Shown piece after piece: positions 18,374 to 26,628 of a DNA stretch of 32,290 bases; position 1 is the stretch's first letter; every line of letters starts with the position of its first letter. The position numbers and the translations under genes are program-made. The notes under the pieces were generated by a model. The model searched no databases and was not told the DNA's origin. It was given only the letters and a program-made list of their open reading frames with translations. The DNA is from Hahella sp. (GTDB taxonomy: Bacteria; Pseudomonadota; Gammaproteobacteria; Pseudomonadales; Oleiphilaceae): positions 1 to 32,290 of the forward strand of contig JANQMN010000063.1 in the NCBI GenBank assembly GCA_028280065.1, read 5' to 3'.

Positions 18374-19807
18374 GTGCGTCGGCAATCCATTCAAACAAAC
18401 ACTCTACAATTCATCGAAAAAGAAGATTTGATGCTGTTTGTGAATGCCTGTTTTACCTGTACGCAACAACAAGAGTTCTATGAAAGCAATCAAAGCCAGA
18501 GATTGTCTATCGAATTTCTCCACGACTATATCCTAGGTAACTATCGGCAGTTGTATGCGCTAACACTGGCCGCAGGCATTAATCACTTTAATCAGAGCCT
18601 GATTGTTCTGAAATTATTAGCTGCCGGTGCGCCTGAAGCATCTGATTGGAAAATTGAAGAAGGAGATTTAATCAGAAATGCTTTGAAGGGTCTTCCTGTG
18701 AACCGGGTGTTCAAGTTATTCGGGCAATTGAAGAAGCTTCGCGTAAATAATCGTCGCACTCGGGCTGTGATAAAGGAATATCTGGTAAGCCGAACAGACC
18801 CGGCGTTTGATGCGGTGAAGTATCGCGCCAAAGTAAAGGATGCGATCACGCATACGCACATGAATGCGATGGGTGAACTCGGACGATTTCTGTTTGGCGT
18901 AAAACCCGGAGCCCCCTTCCAGACACCTTTGTTCGAGACCTATCGAAAAGCCGAGTACAGCCAGAAGGCCATGTACGCGTTGCCTTTTACGGTGGCAGAA
19001 GGATTTGCGGTGAAACATGGAATCTCACGCGCGCAGTTTCTGAAGAATATTCAATCAAATATGACACAGGCAGAGCGTCTGCGCTTGCAATCCAGTGCTT
19101 CAAGAGAAAGAAATACTTCGATTGAAGTGGATTTCAAAAAGACGGGGCTGACCAAACTATCTCTGTACTGGTTGTCTCTGGATGAGAAAATGCGTGCGGC
19201 TCATCGAACCAAGATGGAACAGGGGTTGGATCATCAGGTGACTCGACTTCTGCAGGGAATGGATCTGGGAACGAGGAAGATTGCGCTGGTTGCTGATCGT
19301 AGCTACTCCATGTGGGGAAGTTACGAGAAAAAGCAACGTCCTCTTGCGGTGGTATTTGGCATTCATCAGTTATTGCAGCGCGCGAATCAACAGGGACTGT
19401 GTGATTGGTATAAAGCTTTTTGGTCGGTTAAACCGAAGGATGCCATGGCTTTAACACCTTATGGACAAACCAGCATCTCCGAGCCCTTCGTTAAGGCGCT
19501 GTCTGCTCGTCCGGACTTGATATTAATTGTGTCTGATGGAGCGGAAAATGATCCGCCAGGTGTAACGGATCAGGTATTCCGGGCATGGAAGCAAAATTTT
19601 GCTGAGTCGGACAACACCCGAGTAATACACCTGAACCCGGTGTATAACGCGGATAGCTTTACAGTGAAACCGCTAAGCGGCGAAATGTTAACGCTTGGTA
19701 TCCGCGACGCCGAAGACCTCCCTTTTTTACTGAATTATGGAAAATTTGTAGAGGAGCACTCCTGTTTGGCCGACTTCACGGAATATCTGAGAGGCAAATT
19801 AAAATAG
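18374..19807 (+). CDS. Ro60/TROVE-like protein with C-terminal vWA domain
   Basis: The 477-residue protein has an all-helical N-terminal part (about 15-295) that resembles the HEAT-like ring of Ro60/TROVE proteins. A von Willebrand A domain follows (about 300-470). The metal site is complete: DRSYS (Asp308, Ser310, Ser312), Thr366 in YGQTS and Asp388 in IVSDGAEND. Ro60 relatives bind misfolded and Y RNAs and help RNA turnover or repair. Size and domain order fit bacterial Rsr (about 500-540). The GTG start has an AGAGG site 5-6 bases ahead. It lies behind a sigma-54-type promoter and a foldable leader. TROVE assignment rests on architecture, not on a database match; a different helical-repeat vWA family remains possible. 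Confidence 0.7.
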   Translation: MRRQSIQTNTLQFIEKEDLMLFVNACFTCTQQQEFYESNQSQRLSIEFLHDYILGNYRQLYALTLAAGINHFNQSLIVLKLLAAGAPEASDWKIEEGDLIRNALKGLPVNRVFKLFGQLKKLRVNNRRTRAVIKEYLVSRTDPAFDAVKYRAKVKDAITHTHMNAMGELGRFLFGVKPGAPFQTPLFETYRKAEYSQKAMYALPFTVAEGFAVKHGISRAQFLKNIQSNMTQAERLRLQSSASRERNTSIEVDFKKTGLTKLSLYWLSLDEKMRAAHRTKMEQGLDHQVTRLLQGMDLGTRKIALVADRSYSMWGSYEKKQRPLAVVFGIHQLLQRANQQGLCDWYKAFWSVKPKDAMALTPYGQTSISEPFVKALSARPDLILIVSDGAENDPPGVTDQVFRAWKQNFAESDNTRVIHLNPVYNADSFTVKPLSGEMLTLGIRDAEDLPFLLNYGKFVEEHSCLADFTEYLRGKLK

Positions 19808-19845
19808 GCCGTTGGATGCGGCCTCATATGAAAAACGACCGCATC
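19807..19845 (+). promoter_or_regulatory. Alternative hairpins between the Ro60-like and ARPP-1-like genes
   Basis: GGCCG (19807-19811) can pair with CGGCC (19819-19823). Alternatively GATGCGG (19815-19821) can pair with CCGCATC (19839-19845). The two share bases and exclude each other. They fill the short gap before the next gene, and no T-run follows. They might tune expression of the second gene or stabilise the first message; this is only a structural observation. Confidence 0.3.
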
Positions 19846-19865
19846 ACCCACTAGCACTGACTAAA

Positions 19866-21080
19866 ATGAAAGCCATGAGCCAAAGTAAATACGTACTGAC
19901 ACATCTTGACCTTAACCAGTTCACCCTAGCGCCTTCTCAGGTATGGGGTAATATCCGGCTGGTTCCTGTCATAAGGAAACCTGATTCTGCTGCTCCGGAA
20001 GAGAAAGCAAAGTTGCGATTGGGATTGCGTTCTTACGACGAACCTTATTCCATTGTCGCACTGGATGGTAAGCCCTCGCTACAAGACACCAGTACTTGCT
20101 ATTACAGTTACATTCCCCATGCCATGGTGGCAACTTGGTCCAACGACGGGCAGCCACATGCGGCGCAAGGGTGTTACCTGAAGCAAAGCAAGAAAAAGCA
20201 GTCGGATAATATGGTGCGTTTGGAATACCGAATGGCCAAAAGGGAAGGGCTGAACCAATACCGGTTCCTACCTTTACACCTGGCCATGGAGGGTTTTCTG
20301 TCGATTTGCTTTAACGGTCCCAATGTCGCCTGGGGCGAATACACGGATTCCGCATTACGTTTCGGTCTACAGCAGCGGTCCGAACGATCTGTTAACGGGC
20401 GCTGTATCGATGGGCTCGAAGAAGCGCTGCGCGTTTTTGAGATTCACCCCAATCAGATCGGAATGGTTGTCTTCGTTGCCGATTCCCTGGCGTCCATATT
20501 TATTGTCTCACACCCTTTGGATTACCGGGTTATGCATCAAAGTTTGCTGGAAGATTTCTATGGAGAAATTCTGTTTTACTATGGAGCAACCGACTATACC
20601 GCGCCGGATCTTCTGGACGCGATAAATAACGACTTGGCGGAAGATCTTGAGATACAGAAGGTCGAGGACCTCCATAAAATCGTCGATACCGCCCGGCAAT
20701 CCTGGCAAAAGGAACAAACGGGATTGATGCAGGAGATCATCGGCCGGCAGATTGAGTCGAAAGTCGTTAATCGCCTCGGCCCTTTTAGGTTGCAGCGTTT
20801 CACCACGGATTTTGATCCGGCCAAAACCAACTATATCGGTGAGGCACTAGTGCGAAAGGACGGTTCGATCGAATATCTGAAGACTTTTAATCTATCCCGT
20901 GCACAGACAAATCGGGTTCGGCTGTTAAAAACTCTGGCCGATCACGACTGGCATTTGGAACAAACAGCGAAAACCTTGGAATGCACGAAAGGAGATTTAC
21001 TAAAACGATTGGATCACGCTGGGTTCGGGTATTTGATAAAACAACACTTAATGAATCCCTCGGCACATCGAAAGAACTGA
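19866..21080 (+). CDS. ARPP-1-like protein with C-terminal Fis-type helix-turn-helix
   Basis: The 404-residue protein has an N-terminal to central region that resembles the ARPP-1 domain, a family linked by genome context to NAD/ADP-ribose enzymes. The matching patterns are VWGNIRLVPVIR near the start and the segment NQIGMVVFVADSLASIFIVSHPLDY followed by a helical LLEDFYGEILFYYG. A helical linker follows. The last 55 residues (about 350-390) read as a Fis/HTH_8 motif (NRVRLLKTLADHDWHLEQTAKTLECTKGDLLKRL), like the DNA-binding end of NtrC-type activators, but there is no AAA+ domain. The start is uncertain: ATG at 19866 or 19875; an upstream TTG at 19812 is less likely. It is 58 bases after the Ro60-like gene and probably cotranscribed. 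No enzymatic role is claimed. Confidence 0.55.
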   Translation: MKAMSQSKYVLTHLDLNQFTLAPSQVWGNIRLVPVIRKPDSAAPEEKAKLRLGLRSYDEPYSIVALDGKPSLQDTSTCYYSYIPHAMVATWSNDGQPHAAQGCYLKQSKKKQSDNMVRLEYRMAKREGLNQYRFLPLHLAMEGFLSICFNGPNVAWGEYTDSALRFGLQQRSERSVNGRCIDGLEEALRVFEIHPNQIGMVVFVADSLASIFIVSHPLDYRVMHQSLLEDFYGEILFYYGATDYTAPDLLDAINNDLAEDLEIQKVEDLHKIVDTARQSWQKEQTGLMQEIIGRQIESKVVNRLGPFRLQRFTTDFDPAKTNYIGEALVRKDGSIEYLKTFNLSRAQTNRVRLLKTLADHDWHLEQTAKTLECTKGDLLKRLDHAGFGYLIKQHLMNPSAHRKN

Positions 21081-21159
21081 CGTAACCCTTCTGATCCACA
21101 AAACTAACATTGGTAGCACCCAACACTCAATCTAAAAAAACAAAAACGAGGAAGAAAAG

Positions 21160-21438
21160 ATGACACCGGATAAACTGAGTAAAACCTGGTTTGAAAACGT
21201 CTGGAATAAGAAACGCGAATCCTTTATTCACAAACATATGCACAAGAACTGTATCGTTCATGGCTTAACTGAATCAGCTCCTTCAGGCCCGAATGCATTT
21301 GCCGAATTCCAAAAAGTTTTGCTGTCCACAATCAAGGATATGAAGGTGACTGTGATGGATAGCTTGGAATGTGGTAATAAAGCGATGGGTATTTGCCGGG
21401 TAAATGGTCGTTATTACCGCAACGACCAGATAATCTAA
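21160..21438 (+). pseudogene. Truncated SnoaL-like/NTF2-fold protein
   Basis: A good ribosome site (GAGGAAG) precedes an ATG. The 92 residues begin like a SnoaL-type ester-cyclase/NTF2 protein, with an early TWFENVWNKKRESFIHKHMHKNCIVHG, then a helix (NAFAEFQKVLLSTIKDMKV) and strands. The family normally runs to about 130-150 residues. This copy stops right after NGRYYRNDQII, where the last strands should follow. Downstream sequence belongs to a different family in another frame, so the gene looks cut at about 21430. It could still be expressed as a short protein. Confidence 0.5.
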
Positions 21439-21850
21439 GCCAGAAACGTCGTGGATTTTCTGGCGTAACCCAACCAAAGGCAAACCTGATCCCGGTTCCG
21501 CCTCCGGTTTTGTATCCAGTATGGATGCCAACAGTTTGATCGAAGGCGCAAAGCGGGATGGCATGGTCTATGCCGCCAACGCCGGACCTGACAATGCCCC
21601 TGACTTCCTTGCCGGCTTTTACTGTGTTGCCTTATATCTATCAGCAACGGATCACCACTGGTATCGCAGAGATCCGAAGACTGGATTTTGGACCCATAAG
21701 CCCGGTCCGCAGGGAGTTCGCAATTTCGGGCCGAACTTTGCCATTTTGCCCAAGGAACTCTACCAGGCTAATCACGACTACGGATCCAGTGCCACAAACT
21801 ATAATTTCGTGGCTTACTTCTATGTCCCTGAAGAGGGAATCCAGGTTTAG
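21434..21850 (+). pseudogene. Fragment of a conserved 'DHHWYRRD...HKPG' family protein
   Basis: The open frame runs from just after a stop at 21431-21433. Sequence resembling the family begins near NPTKGKPDPGSASG (about 21467), well upstream of the first ATG at 21521. The conserved core is GFYCVALYLSATDHHWYRRD and FWTHKPGPQGVRNF, then NYNFVAYFYVPEEG at the end. I recall a widespread uncharacterised bacterial family with D-x-HWYRQD and WSHKPG motifs and a final FCGYF-like strand, usually with extra sequence upstream. No start with a ribosome site precedes the conserved part, so this appears to be a 5'-truncated remnant. Function unknown. Confidence 0.5.
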
Positions 21851-21954
21851 AAATAGGTTACAAACCAAGCAATTTCCGAACCGCCGCCCATGCAGTAACC
21901 CTGTACTTCAGTTCAGCTTATTATTAGCATCATTTATAAAATAATATCATGATT

Positions 21955-21973
21955 ATTCATTACAATAATGAAT
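21955..21973. promoter_or_regulatory. Palindrome in the promoter region of the acyl-CoA dehydrogenase gene
   Basis: ATTCATTA-CAA-TAATGAAT is a perfect 8+3+8 inverted repeat in a very AT-rich stretch, about 50 bases upstream of the gene. A second palindrome, CTCAA-GT-TTGAG, lies at 21993-22004. Either could be a repressor site; the regulator is unknown. Confidence 0.4.
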
Positions 21974-22025
21974 CGACAACTTCTATACTCCTCTCAAGTT
22001 TGAGTGGGTGATGTTTGGAGTGACT

Positions 22026-23264
22026 ATGAATTTTGAATATTCAGAAAAAGTAATGCGTTTACGAAACGAAATTGAAGATTTTCTTGAAGAGCATTTATTG
22101 CCATACGAGCATGAAATCGCTGAGTCCATCGAAACCGCAGAAGATCGCTGGAAAACCCCGGATCGAGTTGAACAACTCAAAGCATTGGCGAAATCCAAGG
22201 GTCTTTGGAACTTCTTTTTACCCGACAGCAAATATGGTTACGGGCTAAACAATCTGGAATATGCGCCACTTGCGGAGTTGATGGGGCGCAGCCGGTTCGC
22301 CTCGGAGATCTTTAATTGCAGCGCTCCCGATACCGGAAATATGGAAGTGCTGGTGCGCTATGGTACTGAAGAACAAAAGGAGCGCTGGTTGAACCCGCTG
22401 CTCGCCGGTGAAATTCGCTCCGGCTTTGCGATGACCGAGCCGAATGTCGCTTCCTCCGATGCCACCAATATCGAAACCCGGATCGACAGCGATGGCGACA
22501 ACTATGTCATCAATGGCCGCAAGTGGTATATCTCCGGTGCGTGCGATCCCCGGTGTAAAATTTTAATCGTCATGGGCAAGACCGATCCGGACAATCCCAA
22601 TCGCCACCTTCAGCAATCGCAAATTCTTGTGCCGATGGATACGCCAGGGGTACAGGTTGTCCGTGCGATGAAAGTATTCGGTAATGATGACGCGCCCGAA
22701 GGTCATGCAGAGATCGTCTTTAAAAATGTTCGAGTGCCGAAAGAGAACATTATTCTCGGTGAAGGACGGGGATTTGAAATCGCCCAGGGCAGGCTTGGAC
22801 CGGGACGCATACATCATTGCATGCGACTGGTAGGCGCGGCGCAACGCGCACTGGAAATGATGTGCGTGCGAGCGGAGCAGCGCGTAGCTTTTGGCAAACC
22901 TCTGAGCAAACAAGGCTCGGTCAGGGAGGATATTGCGAAGTCTTATTGTGAGATAGAGCAGGCCAGACTATTAACGCTTAAAGCCGCCGATAAGATGGAT
23001 CGCTATGGCAACAAGGCTGCAAAAGATCTCATTTCGATGATTAAAATCGTAGCGCCGCAAATGGCTTGTACAGTTCTAGATCGAGCGATGCAGTTACATG
23101 GTGCGGCTGGTCTAAGCCAGGACTTGCCTTTAGCGGAAGCCTATCAAATGGCTCGCGCCATTCGTTTGGCCGATGGTCCGGATCAAGTACACATGATGCA
23201 GCTGGGACGTGGCTTAGCGAAAGGTTACTCCGCCATGGTATTGCAAAAAATGCGGCGCCGATAA
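22026..23264 (+). CDS. Acyl-CoA dehydrogenase (ACAD10/11-like)
   Basis: This flavoenzyme oxidises acyl-CoA to trans-2-enoyl-CoA. The 412-residue protein has the full N-terminal helical, middle beta and C-terminal helical domains. Family motifs are [15 protein letters not shown] (FAD/substrate region), [14 protein letters not shown], and the C-terminal [15 protein letters not shown] with [13 protein letters not shown]. The ending resembles the ACAD10/11 group rather than short-chain FadE enzymes. The ATG at 22026 has a GGAG site 5 bases ahead; ATG 22011 and GTG 22008 are alternatives. It appears intact, standing between gene fragments on both sides. Confidence 0.92.
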   Translation: MNFEYSEKVMRLRNEIEDFLEEHLLPYEHEIAESIETAEDRWKTPDRVEQLKALAKSKGLWNFFLPDSKYGYGLNNLEYAPLAELMGRSRFASEIFNCSAPDTGNMEVLVRYGTEEQKERWLNPLLAGEIRSGFAMTEPNVASSDATNIETRIDSDGDNYVINGRKWYISGACDPRCKILIVMGKTDPDNPNRHLQQSQILVPMDTPGVQVVRAMKVFGNDDAPEGHAEIVFKNVRVPKENIILGEGRGFEIAQGRLGPGRIHHCMRLVGAAQRALEMMCVRAEQRVAFGKPLSKQGSVREDIAKSYCEIEQARLLTLKAADKMDRYGNKAAKDLISMIKIVAPQMACTVLDRAMQLHGAAGLSQDLPLAEAYQMARAIRLADGPDQVHMMQLGRGLAKGYSAMVLQKMRRR

Positions 23265-23357
23265 TAACCGCCGGGCACAGGCAGTTCACCAGCTTCCTAT
23301 TAAGACTTACCAAGGAACAGATCGAGTTCGATTACCTGTGCCAGCCTTTGCAGGAAG

Positions 23358-23675
23358 AATACCGACAATTGGGTCACCAAAGTGTCTAACGTGGAAATCA
23401 AACATATGGACCTGGACGAGCAAATGATTCGCGCCATCGCCAAACAGGCCGAAGCGGAACGGATACGACGCGCCAAGGTGATCCGCGCCAACGGTGAAAT
23501 GGAAGGTTCGGAAAAACTCATGGAAGCCGCCAAAGTGTTATCAGGTCAACCCCAGGCATTGCAATTACGCTACCTGCAAACCCTGACTGCAATCGCCAGC
23601 GACCGCACCTACATGGTGGTATTTCCATTACCTATTGATTTGGTGACGCCCTTTAGCAAATACGGCAGCTATTAG
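23358..23675 (+). pseudogene. C-terminal remnant of a slipin (SPFH/band 7) protein
   Basis: The last ~105 codons of a slipin are present: NTDNWVTKVSNVEIKHMDLDEQ, then the SPFH helix with RAIAKQAEAERIRRAKVI, the EGSEKLMEAAKVLSG segment and the ending LRYLQTLTAIASDRTYMVVFPLPIDL. Full slipins have about 250 residues with an N-terminal membrane hairpin and the rest of the SPFH domain, all missing here. Upstream bases carry a partly open frame in another register (LTKEQIEFDYLCQPLQEE), which may be further slipin sequence after a frameshift. A GTG at 23382 could start a 97-residue product but no clear ribosome site is seen. Confidence 0.75.
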
Positions 23676-23764
23676 ATAGGGTAGCTTGTAGAAATCAAGA
23701 TAACGAGCATCCATGAGTTTTAATCCTATGTCTGCCGTTAGTTTTTCTGTTTGGCTCATCTAAC

Positions 23765-23797
23765 CACTATAATGATAGTGCCACCTTTGTAACAAAG
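23765..23797 (+). promoter_or_regulatory. PTS promoter region with two palindromes
   Basis: A consensus -10 TATAAT (23768-23773) is embedded in a perfect palindrome CACTAT-AATG-ATAGTG (23765-23780). A second one, CTTTGT-A-ACAAAG, follows at 23785-23797. The -35 is poor (TTCTGT, 23745-23750), as expected for an activated or repressed promoter. A further hairpin TTGCCG/CGGCAA is at 23821-23838. The palindromes could be operators of a sugar-responsive repressor, which is not encoded here. Confidence 0.4.
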
Positions 23798-23911
23798 TCC
23801 TGCATCCTCAAGACAGAATGTTGCCGTTTCTGCGGCAAATCCCCCAATGTATCCGTACTGCTAAGGGTGCGTAGGTATTCGTTACCCTTTGACGCCCGAT
23901 GCAAGCAAGTC

Positions 23912-23944
23912 CTTCTCTACAATGTTTCGCACAATGTAGAGGAG
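23912..23944 (+). promoter_or_regulatory. Hairpin sequestering the ribosome site of the PTS fusion gene
   Basis: CTTCTCTACA (23912-23921) can pair with TGTAGAGGAG (23935-23944), ten base pairs with one T-G wobble. An A-A mismatch and a further TGT/ACA helix continue inside. The 3' arm is the Shine-Dalgarno sequence of the gene starting at 23951, so this fold would block translation. Confidence 0.45.
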
Positions 23945-23950
23945 ATTCAT

Positions 23951-26515
23951 ATGGCGACTGAAAACAACAACAGCAGTAGTTCTTCCTTGGTAACAATTTA
24001 CGCGCCTCTGGCCGGTGCGATCATTCCCCTTGAACAGGTTCCCGACCCCGTCTTCGCCCAAAAAATGGTGGGCGATGGTGTTTCCATCGATCCCGTTGAA
24101 TCGATACTGCGCGCCCCTTTTGATGGCGAGATTATTCAATTAACCGGTACTTCTCATGCAGTGACTTTGCGCAGTTCTGAAGGTCTGGAAGTACTGATTC
24201 ATATCGGCATTGATACCGTGTTGCTCAAAGGGCAAGGTTTCACCGCTTTGGTTAAGCAAGGCGATATGGTGAAGAAAGGCCAGCCTTTGATTGAATTCGA
24301 TGCCGATAAAGTGGCCAGAAAAGCCAAGAGCTTGATGACGGAAGTGATACTGACCAACGGCGATGGTCTGGTGAGTCGGTTAAATACAATCCCCTCGAGT
24401 TCCGTTGCGGCTCAGTCCCCCTTGCTTGAAGTCACCCTGGGCGAGATCACCTCCGGTCCTGCTAGTGGAACTGGTGAATGGCAAGCGGGTGCCCCGGTGT
24501 TAATTCCCAACCCAACCGGTATGCATGCGCGACCTGCAGCGACCTTGGTCAAAATGGCTAAGGAATATACCTCTGAAATTGAGCTGGAATGTCATCAGCA
24601 GCGAGCCAATGCACGCAGTTTGGTCAGCATCATGAATCTCAATATCCAACTGGGTGATAGTGTTCGGGTTTTTGCTCGGGGTGAAGATGCAACGGAAGCG
24701 CTTAATGTTCTGAGTGAAGCGTTGCGTTCCGGACTGGGCGAAGAAGGAGTGTCTGCCGATGGTGCCGTTGTTGCGTCCGGTTTGGACAACGAAGCTTCAC
24801 TACTGTTTCCGCCCAGTGATGACGACAATCGGCTGAGTGGTGTCACCGCATCGCCCGGACTAGCTTACGGCGTGCTATATCAGCTTCAGGAAGAGCGCTT
24901 TGATTTTGCCGAAACCTCCCATAACGTCCCTAAAGAGTTCGTCGCTCTGGATGGAGCCATTTTTCAGGCAAATCGGGAACTTTCTCAGTTACGGGATAAG
25001 CTGACCAATGCAAAACAAGCCGAAAAAGCCAAAATCTTCGAAGCCCACCAGGAACTCTTGGGAGATCCTGAGCTTTATGACCGTGCTGCGGACCTGGTCA
25101 AACAGAGTCACACCGCTGCCTATGCCTGGAGTAATGCCGTCTCGGCGCAGGTAGATCAGCTCAAAAAGCTCAACAACGCAATTCTGGCAGAACGTGCCAG
25201 TGACTTGAAAGACGTAGGTAAGCGGGTGTTGAGACATATTCTAGGGCAACCGGAATCCAGTATCGAACTGCCCGAGAATACCATTCTGATCGCTCAGGAC
25301 TTGACGCCTTCCGATACTGCAAATATCGATACCAGTAAAGTTGTTGGTTTTTGCACCGCCGCCGGTGGCGCTACCTCACACAGTGCCATTCTGGCCCGTT
25401 CAATGAATATTCCGGCTTTAGCCGGGATGGGCGAAACCTTATTGAGACTGGAAAACGGCACTCCCGCCATCCTGAATGGTGATGCCAGTCAGTTGGAACT
25501 CAATCCTTCTGCAACGGCCATGGATGAGATCAATGCTGAGCGGGAGAAACGTGAAAGCATTCGCCAGCAGAACCTGCAGGGTGCCCATCAACCGGCCCAA
25601 ACTTCGGATAGCAAGACTATTGAGGTGGTTGCCAATATCGGCAATGTGAAGGACGCCGAAGAGGCGGCCAGACTTGGTGGAGACGGTGTCGGCCTGTTGC
25701 GTTCCGAGTTCCTGTTTTTAAACCGTGCGGCAGCGCCGAGCGAAGAAGATCAATACCAGACGTATCGTCAAGCGACCGAAGCACTGGGACCGGAAAAACC
25801 ACTTATCGTGCGCACCCTTGATGTTGGTGGCGATAAGCCGCTGCCATATCTGCCCTTGCCGGAAGAGGAGAATCCTTTCCTGGGCGAAAGAGGCATCCGT
25901 ATCGGCCTGGATAAGCCAGCCATTCTCAGACAGCAGCTACGAGCCCTGTTACGCGCATCCGAGCATGGCAACATCCATATCATGTTCCCCATGATCAGCG
26001 ATCTTCACGAACTCAGACTTGCCAAAAAGGTCCTGGAAGAAGAACGCATTGCATTAGGGGTTAAGCCGGTTCCGGTAGGCATTATGATCGAAGTGCCTTC
26101 CGCGGCCGTGATGGCTGATGTGTTCGCCCCGGAGGTGGATTTCTTTTCGGTCGGTACCAACGATCTGACTCAGTACACCCTGGCAATGGATCGGGGGCAC
26201 CCCAAACTCGCTGCACTGGCAGACGCATTACATCCTTCGGTATTACGACTTATTTTGCAAACCGTTAAGGCTGCCAATCAGCATGGGAAATGGGTTGGCG
26301 TTTGTGGCGGCGTTGCCGGAGATCCGTTGGCCGTGCCGCTACTGATCGGCCTCGGTGTCAAAGAACTTTCTGTCAGCGTCCCGGTACTGCCCGATGTGAA
26401 GGCCGCAGTACGAGCTTCCGACAGTGCAAAATGCCGCGAACTGGCCAAGCAAGCCTTGCAGTTTGCCAGTGCCAGTGAAGTACGCGAATACCTGGAAACA
26501 ACCATCACTGGTTGA
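23951..26515 (+). CDS. PTS multiphosphoryl transfer protein: EIIA(Glc)-HPr-EI fusion
   Basis: This 854-residue cytoplasmic protein takes phosphate from phosphoenolpyruvate and passes it down the sugar phosphotransferase chain. EIIA-Glc (about 14-150) has phospho-His84 in LIHIGIDT and His69 nearby. HPr (about 182-265) has phospho-His192 in GMHARPAA. EI (about 295-850) has phospho-His477 in GGATSHSAILAR, a PEP-binding core with VGTNDLTQYTLAMDRGH, and catalytic Cys785 in CGGVAGD (often CGEMAGD). The order is that of Pseudomonas NagF. The ATG at 23951 follows AGAGGAG; a frame 28 codons longer lacks support. It lies 113 bases upstream of ptsG, which supplies EIICB, so together they form a complete uptake system. 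Confidence 0.95.
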   Translation: MATENNNSSSSSLVTIYAPLAGAIIPLEQVPDPVFAQKMVGDGVSIDPVESILRAPFDGEIIQLTGTSHAVTLRSSEGLEVLIHIGIDTVLLKGQGFTALVKQGDMVKKGQPLIEFDADKVARKAKSLMTEVILTNGDGLVSRLNTIPSSSVAAQSPLLEVTLGEITSGPASGTGEWQAGAPVLIPNPTGMHARPAATLVKMAKEYTSEIELECHQQRANARSLVSIMNLNIQLGDSVRVFARGEDATEALNVLSEALRSGLGEEGVSADGAVVASGLDNEASLLFPPSDDDNRLSGVTASPGLAYGVLYQLQEERFDFAETSHNVPKEFVALDGAIFQANRELSQLRDKLTNAKQAEKAKIFEAHQELLGDPELYDRAADLVKQSHTAAYAWSNAVSAQVDQLKKLNNAILAERASDLKDVGKRVLRHILGQPESSIELPENTILIAQDLTPSDTANIDTSKVVGFCTAAGGATSHSAILARSMNIPALAGMGETLLRLENGTPAILNGDASQLELNPSATAMDEINAEREKRESIRQQNLQGAHQPAQTSDSKTIEVVANIGNVKDAEEAARLGGDGVGLLRSEFLFLNRAAAPSEEDQYQTYRQATEALGPEKPLIVRTLDVGGDKPLPYLPLPEEENPFLGERGIRIGLDKPAILRQQLRALLRASEHGNIHIMFPMISDLHELRLAKKVLEEERIALGVKPVPVGIMIEVPSAAVMADVFAPEVDFFSVGTNDLTQYTLAMDRGHPKLAALADALHPSVLRLILQTVKAANQHGKWVGVCGGVAGDPLAVPLLIGLGVKELSVSVPVLPDVKAAVRASDSAKCRELAKQALQFASASEVREYLETTITG

Positions 26516-26628
26516 TCCCATCTTAAATTCAAATAGGCAGTATTCAAATATCACCTGGCTTCTGTACCCGGTTCTCAAGCAAAACAAACCGAAATGCAGA
26601 AGCCAGAATCAAAACAGGAGCAATCATT

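Noticed and set aside
23066-23389. 107-codon frame overlapping the end of the acyl-CoA dehydrogenase gene
   Set aside because: Most of it is a shadow of the dehydrogenase; only its tail (LTKEQIEFDYLCQPLQEE) may be frameshifted slipin sequence, noted under the remnant.
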